This document shows positions 1 through 8,615 of a DNA stretch of 64,000 bases, one piece after another. Every line of letters begins with the position of its first letter. The first letter of the stretch is position 1. Made by a program: the position numbers and the translations under genes. Source of the DNA: Flavobacterium quisquiliarum (GTDB lineage Bacteria > Bacteroidota > Bacteroidia > Flavobacteriales > Flavobacteriaceae); assembly GCF_019308285.1 (NCBI RefSeq), contig NZ_WWEM01000013.1, positions 62,001 through 126,000 of the forward strand. Direction: 5' to 3'. Below the pieces are notes generated by a model. The model saw only the letters and a program-made list of their open reading frames with translations. It made no database searches and was not told where the DNA came from.

Positions 1-214
1 TATGATATATAATTGATAAAATAATATTAATTACACGATATTCATCCAATTATCTTTGAAAAAATAAATTATCATTTCTTTAAAAAGAGCTTTAATAATA
101 AACATTAATCATTTTTAATCGAATATCTTTTTATAGTTTTAATAATTTTAGAGACAAATTGCTAAAGAATTTTCGAACAAAACAGTCAATATATTTTCAG
201 AACCTAAATCACTG

Positions 215-222
215 TATCTTTA
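215..222 (+). promoter_or_regulatory. Candidate -7 box upstream of the mannan operon
   Basis: TATCTTTA differs in one base from the Bacteroidota -7 consensus TAnnTTTG and lies 35 nt before the first GH26 start. No TTG -33 element at the usual spacing is obvious. The rest of positions 1-256 is AT-rich and shows no gene. Confidence 0.3.
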
Positions 223-256
223 GCATTTAGCTCCATTAACAACTAACAATCCAACA

Positions 257-1393
257 ATGAAAAAACATTTTATCATGCTTCTAACAGTTGTATTAATTGG
301 TACTTCTTGTAAATCACAGAAAAAACCAAGTGATACAAATTTGTCACTTTCAGATAAAAAAGCAACTTCAGAAACTAAAACACTTTACAAAAACTTATAT
401 ACACTATCTCAAAAAGGCTTTCTATTTGGTCATCAAGACGATCTAGCGTATGGCGTAAAATGGAAATATGAAGATGAACGAAGCGATATAAAAGATGTTG
501 CTGGCGATTACCCAGCCGTTTATGGATGGGACATTGCAGGCTTAGAGAAAGACAGTCCCAATAATATAGACGGTGTTCCTTTTGCTAAAATGAAACAATA
601 TATTATTGAGTCCAATGCAAGAGGCGGGATTTCGACCATAAGCTGGCATTTTGACAACCCAGCAACTGGTAAAGATGCTTGGGATCATACTCCAAATTCG
701 CTGAAAACAATTTTACCAGGTGCGGAAAATCACAAAAAATTCACTTCTTGGCTAGACAAAGCAGCAGTCTTCTTCCTGTCTTTAAAAGATAAAAATGGAA
801 AAAACATTCCGATTCTCTTCAGGCCTTTTCATGAACTTACCGGTGGCTGGTTTTGGTGGGGAAAAGGAAATTGTACTCCTGAAGAATTTAAAACGGCTTG
901 GAAATTCACCTTCGACTACCTTCAGAAAAAAGGTGTCCACAATTTAATCTACGTATACAACACAGGTAGTTTTGGCACTGAAGCCGATTTCTTAACTAAT
1001 TATCCGGGAGATAATTATGCTGATATTTTAAGTTTTGACAGCTACCAAAACAGCAATGATCCAAATGGAGAAAAATTCATTAACGAGGTTCAGAATCAAT
1101 TTAAAATCCTAAATAAAATAAGCACTGAAAAACACAAATTAATCGCATTGGCAGAAGCTGGTTACGAAGCCGTTCCAGATCCAAAATGGTGGACAGGAAC
1201 TTTATTAAAAGCGATTGGAGATTATAAGATTTCGTATGTCTTATTATGGAGAAATCATGGCTGGCAGGAAAAAGAGCAAAAAATGCATTACTATGCTCCA
1301 TTTTCTGGACAAGTAAGCGAAAAAGATTTTCTCGATTTTTATAACCTAGATAAAACTATATTTGAAAAAGACATTCCAAAAAAATTAAAATAA
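257..1393 (+). CDS. GH26 beta-mannanase, lipoprotein (GH26A)
   Basis: A 378-residue GH26 glycoside hydrolase cleaving beta-1,4-mannosidic bonds. The lipoprotein signal ends at Cys18 (GTSC). The catalytic acid/base is predicted to be Glu193 in RPFHE, followed by the aromatic WFWWG stretch, and the nucleophile Glu300 in ALAEAGY. Residues after Cys18 are basic (KSQKK), unlike an acidic surface-export signal, so I infer a periplasmic enzyme. It is followed at 37 bp by the sugar symporter and then by mannosylglucose phosphorylase and cellobiose 2-epimerase. The same set in Bacteroides fragilis includes the mannobiose-producing GH26 ManA, which makes a mannobiose-releasing role likely. The family is certain; the exact product pattern is inferred. 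Confidence 0.93.
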   Translation: MKKHFIMLLTVVLIGTSCKSQKKPSDTNLSLSDKKATSETKTLYKNLYTLSQKGFLFGHQDDLAYGVKWKYEDERSDIKDVAGDYPAVYGWDIAGLEKDSPNNIDGVPFAKMKQYIIESNARGGISTISWHFDNPATGKDAWDHTPNSLKTILPGAENHKKFTSWLDKAAVFFLSLKDKNGKNIPILFRPFHELTGGWFWWGKGNCTPEEFKTAWKFTFDYLQKKGVHNLIYVYNTGSFGTEADFLTNYPGDNYADILSFDSYQNSNDPNGEKFINEVQNQFKILNKISTEKHKLIALAEAGYEAVPDPKWWTGTLLKAIGDYKISYVLLWRNHGWQEKEQKMHYYAPFSGQVSEKDFLDFYNLDKTIFEKDIPKKLK

Positions 1394-1429
1394 CTGCCCA
1401 AAATAAATTAAAACCTTAAAAAATAACCA

Positions 1430-2818
1430 ATGCACGACAAAATTAGTTTAAAAGAAAAAATCGGTTACGGTCTTGGAGACGCTGCTTCCTCTATGTTCTG
1501 GAAAATTTTCAGCATGTATTTACTGTTTTTCTACACCGACGTTTTCGGATTAGCACCTGCCGTAGTAGGAACCATGTTTTTAATTACCCGAATCTGGGAT
1601 TCTTGTTTTGACCCAATTGTTGGAATTCTAGCTGACAGAACCAAAAGCAAATGGGGAAAATTTAGACCTTATCTTCTTTGGGTTGCTATACCTTTTGCCG
1701 TCATTGGAGTTTTAACTTTCTACACACCTGATTTTGATGAAAAAGGTAAAATTATTTATGCCTATGTTACCTATTCTTTAATGATGATGATTTATTCTTT
1801 AATCAATGTTCCTTACGCTTCACTTTTAGGCGTAATGTCTTCTGATAGAAAAGAAAGAAATACACTTTCGTCCTACCGAATGGTTTTTGCTTTTGGCGGA
1901 AGTTTATTAGCGCTCTGGTTAATTGAACCTTTAGTAAACTATTTTGGAGGAAATCTCAATTCTAAATCAGGCTGGCTGTCAACAATTGCTGTTTTCGGCT
2001 TCATTACAACTATCTTTTTCTGGGCTTGTTTTGCATTCACAAAAGAAAGAATCAAGCCTATTGCAGACGAACAAAATAACCTAAAAGAAGATTTAAAAGA
2101 TCTTTGGAAAAACAAACCTTGGTGGATTTTACTTGGCGCTGGAATTGGAGCATTGGTTTTCAATTCTATTCGAGACGGTGCTGCGGTTTATTATTTTAAA
2201 TATTATGTAAGCAGTGCTGTCAACTTTGATTTTTCACTTTTTGGAAGTGATTTTCATATGACACCAACTTCAATTTATTTGGTTTTAGGACAAGCAGCAA
2301 ACATCATCGGTGTAATAATCGCGACACCAATTGCTAATAAAATTGGTAAAAAGAAAACGTTTTTTGGAGCTATGGCTTTAGCTGCAATTCTAAGCCTCAT
2401 TTTCTATTTATTCGGGAAAGAAGATATTTTTTTAATCATGAGTTTTCAGGTTTTAATCAGTATTTGTGCGGGCTGTATTTTCCCTTTAATCTGGTCCATG
2501 TATGCTGACAGCGCCGATTATTCAGAATGGAAACAAGGCCGAAGAGCAACAGGATTGGTTTTTTCTGCTTCATCAATGTCACAAAAATTTGGCTGGACCA
2601 TTGGTGGTGCTGGAGCTGGCTGGCTTTTAGGCTATTTTGGTTTTCAGGCCAATGTGGAGCAAACCGTGGCAACTCAAAACGGAATTCAATTAATGTTAAG
2701 CATACTGCCAGCAATTGCTGCAGCCATATCTGTTGCATTCATTTTATTTTACCCTTTATCAGAAGAAAAATTACAAATTATAGAACAGGATTTAAACGAA
2801 AAGAGAGATCAAAATTAA
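1430..2818 (+). CDS. GPH-family sugar:cation symporter (likely mannobiose importer)
   Basis: A 462-residue inner-membrane carrier of the glycoside-pentoside-hexuronide (MelB-like) branch of the major facilitator superfamily. The opening KIGYGLGDAASSMFW and the cytoplasmic loop DRTKSKWGKFRPYL are typical of the family, and about 12 hydrophobic helices are visible along the protein. It lies between the GH26 mannanase and the GH130 phosphorylase. In the B. fragilis mannan catabolic cluster, a symporter of this class accompanies the same enzymes. I infer uptake of beta-1,4-mannobiose or a similar disaccharide from the periplasm. Substrate and coupling ion cannot be read from sequence. Confidence 0.88.
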   Translation: MHDKISLKEKIGYGLGDAASSMFWKIFSMYLLFFYTDVFGLAPAVVGTMFLITRIWDSCFDPIVGILADRTKSKWGKFRPYLLWVAIPFAVIGVLTFYTPDFDEKGKIIYAYVTYSLMMMIYSLINVPYASLLGVMSSDRKERNTLSSYRMVFAFGGSLLALWLIEPLVNYFGGNLNSKSGWLSTIAVFGFITTIFFWACFAFTKERIKPIADEQNNLKEDLKDLWKNKPWWILLGAGIGALVFNSIRDGAAVYYFKYYVSSAVNFDFSLFGSDFHMTPTSIYLVLGQAANIIGVIIATPIANKIGKKKTFFGAMALAAILSLIFYLFGKEDIFLIMSFQVLISICAGCIFPLIWSMYADSADYSEWKQGRRATGLVFSASSMSQKFGWTIGGAGAGWLLGYFGFQANVEQTVATQNGIQLMLSILPAIAAAISVAFILFYPLSEEKLQIIEQDLNEKRDQN

Positions 2819-2848
2819 CAAACAATACAGATAAAGAAATCAATTTAT

Positions 2849-4039
2849 ATGACAACAATAACATCTTCGGCGACTTTTCAGGAAAGAAAATCGGCATTAG
2901 AAAAAGAACATAAAGCGCTGATTGAGCTTAAAAACACTCCAGAACAAACGGCTGGAAATGGTATATATGAACGTTATAAAAACCCTGTTGTTACTGCAGC
3001 ACATGCTCCTTTAAACTGGCGTTTTGATTTTAACGAAAATACCAATCCTTTTTTGCAAGAAAGAATTGGTATCAATGCCGCTTTTAACGCTGGTGCAATG
3101 AAATGGAACGACAAATATCTTCTGGCTGTTCGTGTAGAGGGAATTGACAGAAAATCGTTTTTTGCGATTGCCGAAAGTCCAAACGGAATTGATAATTTCA
3201 AATTTTGGGATAAACCTTGTGTAATTCCACAGACTGAAGATCCAGATACAAATGTATACGACATGCGTTTAATCCATCATGAAGACGGTTATGTCTATGG
3301 AATTTTCTGTACCGAAAGAAAAGATCCAAAAGCACCAAAAGGCGATACAAGTTCGGCTGTGGCCAATGCAGGAATTGTACGCTCTCAAGATTTAGTAAAT
3401 TGGGAAAGACTTCCAGATTTAATCTCCAATACAGGTCAACAGCGAAATGTTGTACTCCATCCAGAATTTGTAAACGGAAAATATGCTTTATACACGCGTC
3501 CGCAGGATGGTTTTATAGATGTTGGTTCTGGCGGTGGAATTGGTTTAGGTTATGTAGAAGACATGAAAAACCCAATTGTTAAAGATGAAAAAATCATTTT
3601 TGGAAAACAATATCATACCATTTATGAATTGAAAAATGGTTTGGGACCAGCTCCAATAAAAACTTCAAAAGGTTGGTTACATCTAGCACACGGAGTTCGT
3701 AACACTGCTGCAGGATTACGTTATACATTGTATATGTTCATGACCGATTTAAATGACATTACAAAAGTAACACACGTTCCTGCTGGACACTTTATGGGAC
3801 CGGAAGGTATTGAAAGAGTTGGTGACGTTTCGAATGTTTTATTCTCTAATGGATGGATTGAAGATGAAGACGGAACTGTTTATGTATATTATGCTTCTTC
3901 AGACACTAGAATGCATGTAGCCGTTTCAACAGTTGACAAACTTGTAGATTATGTTACAAATGCACCTGCTGATACTTTTGTTTCTGCAGGATCTGTACAA
4001 ACTATTATCAATCAAATCGAAAGAAATAACGCAATTTAA
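2849..4039 (+). CDS. GH130 4-O-beta-D-mannosyl-D-glucose phosphorylase
   Basis: A 396-residue cytoplasmic phosphorylase that splits mannosyl-beta-1,4-glucose with phosphate to alpha-mannose-1-phosphate and glucose. The candidate catalytic Asp131 lies in the segment TEDPDTNVYDMR; its number agrees with the catalytic residue I recall for the B. fragilis enzyme. Other family signatures are RFDFNENTNPF near residues 58-69 and GGGIGLGYVEDMKNP in the second half. The length is standard for GH130 subfamily 1. The epimerase gene begins 6 bp after its stop, so the two are almost certainly co-translated. There is no signal peptide, as expected for a cytoplasmic enzyme. Confidence 0.94.
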   Translation: MTTITSSATFQERKSALEKEHKALIELKNTPEQTAGNGIYERYKNPVVTAAHAPLNWRFDFNENTNPFLQERIGINAAFNAGAMKWNDKYLLAVRVEGIDRKSFFAIAESPNGIDNFKFWDKPCVIPQTEDPDTNVYDMRLIHHEDGYVYGIFCTERKDPKAPKGDTSSAVANAGIVRSQDLVNWERLPDLISNTGQQRNVVLHPEFVNGKYALYTRPQDGFIDVGSGGGIGLGYVEDMKNPIVKDEKIIFGKQYHTIYELKNGLGPAPIKTSKGWLHLAHGVRNTAAGLRYTLYMFMTDLNDITKVTHVPAGHFMGPEGIERVGDVSNVLFSNGWIEDEDGTVYVYYASSDTRMHVAVSTVDKLVDYVTNAPADTFVSAGSVQTIINQIERNNAI

Positions 4040-4045
4040 AATATC

Positions 4046-5236
4046 GTGTCATTACAATCAAAGCTTTTAAAATCAGAACTAACTACAGAACTAGATTCCA
4101 TATTAAATTATTGGTCAGAACGTACTATTGATGATCAAAATGGCGGTTTTGTTGGACAAATCGATTTTAACGATCATATCATTGCAAATGCAGAAAAAGG
4201 TTCGGTTTTAAATGCCCGAATTCTTTGGACTTTTTCTGCCAGTTATCAAATCACAAAAAACGAAAACCACAAAAAACTGGCAGCGAGAGCATTTGAATTT
4301 CTTTCAGCTTACTTTTATGACACACAATTTGGAGGTCTTTTTTGGAGTATTAACGAGGATAAAACTCCAAAAGACACCAAAAACCAGATTTATGCTCTAG
4401 CCTTTGCGATTTATGGATTATCTGAATATTATGTGATTTCGAAAGAAGAAAAAGCACTAGAAATAGCTAAAAATCTATATCAAAAAATTCAGGAACATAG
4501 TTACGATCCTGTCAACAAAGGCTATTTTGAAGCTTTTACCAGAGATTGGCAGCCAATTGAAGATTTACGCCTAAGCGCTAAAGATGCCAACGAAAAGAAA
4601 ACCATGAATACACATCTTCATATTATTGAAGGTTATGTGAATTTATATAAAGTCTGGAAAGACGAAAAACTGCTTGAAGTTATTATCGAACTTCTGGAAA
4701 CTATCGAAAAATATTTCATCAATACTAAAACAGGACATTTACGCTTGTTTTTTGATGAAAACTGGAAAGAAAAACCAGATGTTATCTCATACGGACATGA
4801 TATCGAAGCAGCTTGGCTTTTACAGCAATGCGCCGAAATTTCAGGCAATGAAACTTTGATTGCAAATTACAAAAAACATGCTGTTCAAATTGCCGAAGCA
4901 ACCAAAGAAGGTTTAGACACTGATGGCGGTTTGTGGTACGAGTACAATCCTGAAAAAGAGGAATTGACAGCAGAAAAACATTGGTGGCCTCAAGCCGAAG
5001 CTTTAATTGGTTTTTACAACGCTTATCAATTAACAGGAAAAGAAGAATATCTGGATATTGTTTACAAGAACTGGAAATTCATAAAAAAACATATAATCGA
5101 CCAGCAAAACGGAGAATGGGTTTGGGGAGTTTACCCTGACTATACTGCAATGAAAAAAGACAAAGCCGGATTCTGGAAATGCCCTTATCACAATGGACGC
5201 GCCTGTATAGAACTTATACAGCGAATTCAAGATTAA
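4046..5236 (+). CDS. Cellobiose 2-epimerase (mannobiose 2-epimerase), AGE superfamily
   Basis: A 396-residue (alpha/alpha)6-barrel enzyme that epimerises the reducing-end mannose of beta-1,4-mannobiose to glucose, making the substrate of the preceding GH130. Residues matching the known active site are Arg58 (NARILW), His192 (THLHIIEGY), His251/Glu254/Trp257 (GHDIEAAW), Trp313-Trp314 with Glu318 (HWWPQAEA) and His382 (YHNGRA). The start is a GTG codon six bases after the phosphorylase stop; no upstream in-frame ATG is available. There is no signal peptide, so the enzyme is cytoplasmic. The pairing with GH130 is the diagnostic mannan pathway of Bacteroides. Confidence 0.95.
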   Translation: MSLQSKLLKSELTTELDSILNYWSERTIDDQNGGFVGQIDFNDHIIANAEKGSVLNARILWTFSASYQITKNENHKKLAARAFEFLSAYFYDTQFGGLFWSINEDKTPKDTKNQIYALAFAIYGLSEYYVISKEEKALEIAKNLYQKIQEHSYDPVNKGYFEAFTRDWQPIEDLRLSAKDANEKKTMNTHLHIIEGYVNLYKVWKDEKLLEVIIELLETIEKYFINTKTGHLRLFFDENWKEKPDVISYGHDIEAAWLLQQCAEISGNETLIANYKKHAVQIAEATKEGLDTDGGLWYEYNPEKEELTAEKHWWPQAEALIGFYNAYQLTGKEEYLDIVYKNWKFIKKHIIDQQNGEWVWGVYPDYTAMKKDKAGFWKCPYHNGRACIELIQRIQD

Positions 5237-5264
5237 TTTTATTCAATTCTAATTTTAAGTCGTT

Positions 5265-5813
5265 ATGAAACATTTTTTTCTTTTTAGTTTATTACTAGCC
5301 TCTTTATTAATTGATGCACAAACCAATCTCTTAAAAAATGGAGGTTTTGAATACGACTTAACCAATTGGAACGGACAAGAAAATGGTGCGCTTTCTCCTT
5401 ATGATAAAAAATCAGGAAAAAACAGCGCTTTAATTAATCAGTTTACGGGTGCAGAATGGAGAGCATTTGATCAAACTGTTCCGCTTGCAAGAAATACTTA
5501 TGCAATCGAATGCAATGCCTGGATGAAAGCTGAAGGCGTAGAAAATCAAAAAGAAGATTATAAAGCAGCAATCATAATTGTAGAATTTCTCAACAATGCA
5601 GACAAATCAATTAGCTCCGAAACAATTGCTCGTGCAAAAGGAACAACCAACTGGATCAATTATAAAAAGGCTGTAAAAGTTCCCTCAGAAGCAAAAAAAA
5701 TTAAAGTTATGCTGGCTTTGGCACAAACAAACGGTACTGTATTTTTTGACGATATAAAAGTAACAACGCTTTCTGAAGAGGAATTTTCAAAATTGATTCC
5801 AGAAACCAAATAA
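5265..5813 (+). CDS. Secreted carbohydrate-binding-like protein without catalytic domain
   Basis: A 182-residue protein with signal peptide MKHFFLFSLLLASLLIDAQ. The mature part opens with NLLKNGGFEYDLTNWNG and ends with VFFDDIKVTTL. These are hallmarks of the CenC-like, galactose-binding-fold beta-sandwich modules (CBM4/9-type) usually attached to glycoside hydrolases. Here the module stands alone, 28 bp after the epimerase and 6 bp before the second GH26. I infer that it binds mannan or helps the adjacent GH26 in the envelope. Ligand unknown. The fold call is good; the function is inferred from position. Confidence 0.75.
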   Translation: MKHFFLFSLLLASLLIDAQTNLLKNGGFEYDLTNWNGQENGALSPYDKKSGKNSALINQFTGAEWRAFDQTVPLARNTYAIECNAWMKAEGVENQKEDYKAAIIIVEFLNNADKSISSETIARAKGTTNWINYKKAVKVPSEAKKIKVMLALAQTNGTVFFDDIKVTTLSEEEFSKLIPETK

Positions 5814-5819
5814 ACTCAG

Positions 5820-7049
5820 ATGAAAAAATCACTTTTGAAAATAATAGCACTGAGTTTTTCTATTTTGATTTTGGTTGGATGTTCTTCAGATAATGATTCC
5901 AATAACGAAATCATAGTCGATCCACCGACACAAGATGATCCATTAACGACATCAAATGTAGCTACTTACATGGTTGACCCAAGTGCTACAAACGAAACTA
6001 AAGCGCTATTCTATAATTTAAAAAGACTAGCGCAGACCAAAACTGCCATTGGTCAACAGGATGCTTTCAATGGTTTTTATCAGGACGTTGGCGGAGATTC
6101 AGACATCAAAAAAAATACAGGTATTGATCCTGCTGTTTTAGGATCTGATTTTATGTTTATAACCGACAAAAACAATAACGAACAATCTAACAACTGGTTT
6201 TATCAGCAGGAACAAAAAATTGTAGCTGATACTAAAGCAGCTTACGCGAAAGGAATAATCAATACCTTCAGCTGGCATTTGAGAGAACCTAATAAAGAAG
6301 AATCTTTTTATGCTGCTGATATGACTTCTGAACAAAAATCGACTGCTTTTAGAAGTATTCTTCCAGGCGGAGTTAATAACGAATGGTACAAAAAGAAATT
6401 AGATAAAGTAGCCAAAGTTATTCTAAATCTAAAAGGTGCCAATGGCGAATTGATTCCTGTAATCTTTAGACCTTTTCATGAATTTGATGGAAGCTGGTTT
6501 TGGTGGGGAGCCGATTTTTGTACAGCAGATGAATACAAAAAAGCTTATCAATTTACGGTTGATTATTTGAAAAACACAAAGGGAGTCCACAACATTCTGT
6601 ATGCTTTTTCTCCTGATAACTCATATACTACCGAAACCAATTATTTAAGCCGTTATCCTGGTGATAAATATGTCGATATTATAGGAATGGATAATTATGG
6701 TGATTTTAATAATCAAGGGCAGACAGGATCTGACAAAGCCAATGCGAAACTGAAAATTCTTTCGGATTACGCAAAAGCAAAAGTAAAAATCGCCGCTTTG
6801 ACTGAAACAGGCTATCGCGTTACCAATACAACACCTGCTATTACCGACTGGTTTTCGACTTTACTATATAACGCTTTAACCAAAAACGATATTCAGATAA
6901 GTTATGTTATGTTTTGGAATAATAATTCGGACGGTTATTATGTTCCAAATGGAACGGTTTCTAATGCAACCGATTTTAAAACTTACAGTCTCAAAACAAA
7001 ATCAGCTTTGGTAAATTCCCTGCCGAAAATATATGAAATGCCAAAATAG
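5820..7049 (+). CDS. GH26 beta-mannanase, lipoprotein (GH26B)
   Basis: A 409-residue GH26 enzyme with lipoprotein signal ending at Cys21 (LVGC). The tail after Cys is acidic and serine/asparagine-rich (SSDNDSNNE), resembling flavobacterial lipoprotein export signals, so a cell-surface location is likely. The predicted acid/base is Glu221 (RPFHEFDGSWFWWG) and the nucleophile Glu329 (ALTETGYR). It is a diverged paralogue of the GH26 at 257, with an extra linker at residues 22-55. It starts 6 bp after the carbohydrate-binding gene and may work with it. I infer initial endo-cleavage of mannan outside the cell. Confidence 0.92.
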   Translation: MKKSLLKIIALSFSILILVGCSSDNDSNNEIIVDPPTQDDPLTTSNVATYMVDPSATNETKALFYNLKRLAQTKTAIGQQDAFNGFYQDVGGDSDIKKNTGIDPAVLGSDFMFITDKNNNEQSNNWFYQQEQKIVADTKAAYAKGIINTFSWHLREPNKEESFYAADMTSEQKSTAFRSILPGGVNNEWYKKKLDKVAKVILNLKGANGELIPVIFRPFHEFDGSWFWWGADFCTADEYKKAYQFTVDYLKNTKGVHNILYAFSPDNSYTTETNYLSRYPGDKYVDIIGMDNYGDFNNQGQTGSDKANAKLKILSDYAKAKVKIAALTETGYRVTNTTPAITDWFSTLLYNALTKNDIQISYVMFWNNNSDGYYVPNGTVSNATDFKTYSLKTKSALVNSLPKIYEMPK

Positions 7050-7090
7050 TTTTTTTGTTTCAGGTTTCAGGTTCACAGTAAAACGCGTAA

Positions 7091-7188
7091 AATAACGGAT
7101 TGCCCTAGCCCCGATAGAAGTGGAAATCCTTTTATTTTTTTCTTTAAAAAATAAAAGATTGCAACGGATAGCGGGATTAGCTCCTTAA
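7091..7188 (+). ncRNA. Structured leader element, copy 1 (upstream of GH5)
   Basis: Contains the shared core GATAGAAGTGG (7113-7123) and CGGATAGCGGG (7165-7175). An outer stem can form between CTAGCCCCG (about 7105-7113) and CGGGATTAG (about 7172-7180), with one mismatch and one wobble. A perfect 12-bp A/T stem with a short loop lies between. The element ends about 10 nt before the GH5 start and is in the sense orientation. Two related copies lie at 14567-14665 and 41462-41596. It may be a cis-acting RNA or a degenerate repeat; it resembles, as far as I recall, the Flavo-1 RNA family. Confidence 0.45.
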
Positions 7189-7198
7189 AATACAAATT

Positions 7199-8485
7199 AT
7201 GAAAAATAGATTTTTTAAAACACTTTCATTAGCCTTGATTTTCTCTACGATAGCTTGTCATGCACAGGAAAAAATTACCGTAAAAGGAAACCAGTTTTAC
7301 AAAGGCGACAAACCTTATGCTTATATTGGAACCAATTATTGGTACGGGAGTATGCTGGCTTCAAAGAAAATTGGCGATCGTAAAAGACTAATTCGTGAAC
7401 TGAATTTAATGAAGAAAAATGGAATCGATAATCTGCGTATTTTAGTAGGTGCTGATGGCGGAAAATATGATTTTACAGTTCGCCCAGCATTACAATACGA
7501 ACAGGGAAAGTACGACGAAGATTTATTAGATGGACTAGATTTCTTAATCAACGAAATGAGCAAACGAAACATGTACGCCGTTTTATATTTAACCAATAAT
7601 TGGGAATGGTCTGGCGGTATGTCGCAATATTTAGAATGGAATGGAAAAGGCCCAGTTCCTGTTCCTGCTATTCCACCAAATACTTGGCCTCAGTTTATGT
7701 CGTATACCGAGCAATTTCATAGCTGTGAACCTTGTATGGAAGCTTTAAATAATCATGTTAAATTTATTATTGGAAGAACAAATGCTTATTCTAAAAAGAA
7801 ATACAACGAAGATAATACGATTATGTCATGGCAGGTTGGAAATGAGCCTAGGCTTTTTACAGTAGAAAACGAAGTAAAATTTACCAAATGGCTGAATAAT
7901 ATTGTAGATTTAATTGACAGTTTAGACAAAAATCATTTGGTTTCTACAGGTTCTGAAGGAAAAAACAGTTCGAACGACAGTATGGAAATCTTCGAAAGAA
8001 CACATCAAAATCCGAATATCGATTATTTAACGATGCATATCTGGCCTAAAAACTGGAATTGGTTCAAAGCGGACAATGCCAAAGCTACAATGCCAAAAAC
8101 AATTGAAAATGCTGGTAAATATATTGATGACCACATCAAAGTGGCTAATAATCTTAAAAGACCAATTATTATTGAAGAATTTGGACTTCCGAGAGAAAAT
8201 GAAAATCTGAACGCTGGAGCTTCTTCTGTTTACCGAGATAAATTTTACAGCTATATTTTCGGGAGAGTTGCAGAAAGCGTTAAAAATGGCGGACCATTGC
8301 AAGCAGCCAATTTCTGGGGTTACGGTGGCGAAGGAAAAGCAATTCATCCTGATGGAAAATGGAATCCAGGAGAGCCTTTCACAACAGATCCACCGCAAGA
8401 ACCACAAGGTTTAAATTCGGTTTTTAACGGAGATAAATCGACATTGGAAATTGTAAAAGATTATAATCTGAAATTGAAAAAATAG
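7199..8485 (+). CDS. GH5 (subfamily 7-like) endo-beta-1,4-mannanase
   Basis: A 428-residue secreted (beta/alpha)8-barrel mannanase. The N-terminal signal ends near STIACHAQ; whether Cys20 is lipidated is unclear. The predicted acid/base is Glu216 in WQVGNEPR and the nucleophile Glu327 in IIEEFG; the wide opening GTNYWYGSML and the RNLR-like DNLRILVGADGG motif are typical of GH5_7 mannanases. It lies 149 bp after the second GH26, behind a structured repeat. It would attack internal mannan bonds alongside GH26B. The subfamily assignment is from motif recognition only. Confidence 0.9.
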   Translation: MKNRFFKTLSLALIFSTIACHAQEKITVKGNQFYKGDKPYAYIGTNYWYGSMLASKKIGDRKRLIRELNLMKKNGIDNLRILVGADGGKYDFTVRPALQYEQGKYDEDLLDGLDFLINEMSKRNMYAVLYLTNNWEWSGGMSQYLEWNGKGPVPVPAIPPNTWPQFMSYTEQFHSCEPCMEALNNHVKFIIGRTNAYSKKKYNEDNTIMSWQVGNEPRLFTVENEVKFTKWLNNIVDLIDSLDKNHLVSTGSEGKNSSNDSMEIFERTHQNPNIDYLTMHIWPKNWNWFKADNAKATMPKTIENAGKYIDDHIKVANNLKRPIIIEEFGLPRENENLNAGASSVYRDKFYSYIFGRVAESVKNGGPLQAANFWGYGGEGKAIHPDGKWNPGEPFTTDPPQEPQGLNSVFNGDKSTLEIVKDYNLKLKK

Positions 8486-8508
8486 AATAGAATTCATCCC
8501 TATTTTTC

Positions 8509-8592
8509 GTAGAGACGCACTGCAGTGCGTCTTATGCGTAACGAATATGCGCGACGTGAACTGGGCGTAGACACACTGCGGTGCGTCTCTAC
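8509..8592. repeat. Intergenic inverted repeat with GTAGAGACGCAC ends
   Basis: The element begins GTAGAGACGCAC and ends with its exact reverse complement GTGCGTCTCTAC. Each end is itself palindromic (GACGCACTGCAGTGCGTC on the left). It fills the gap between the GH5 and GH97 genes. Similar short elements are, to my knowledge, common between flavobacterial genes. It could fold into a strong RNA hairpin that separates expression of the two enzymes. Confidence 0.75.
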
Positions 8593-8615
8593 AGAATAAC
8601 CAAAATCAAAACTTC

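Noticed and set aside
8027..8407. Open frame of 126 codons on the minus strand inside the GH5 gene
   Set aside because: It is antisense to a clear GH5 coding sequence and encodes a low-complexity, Phe-rich product without family features.
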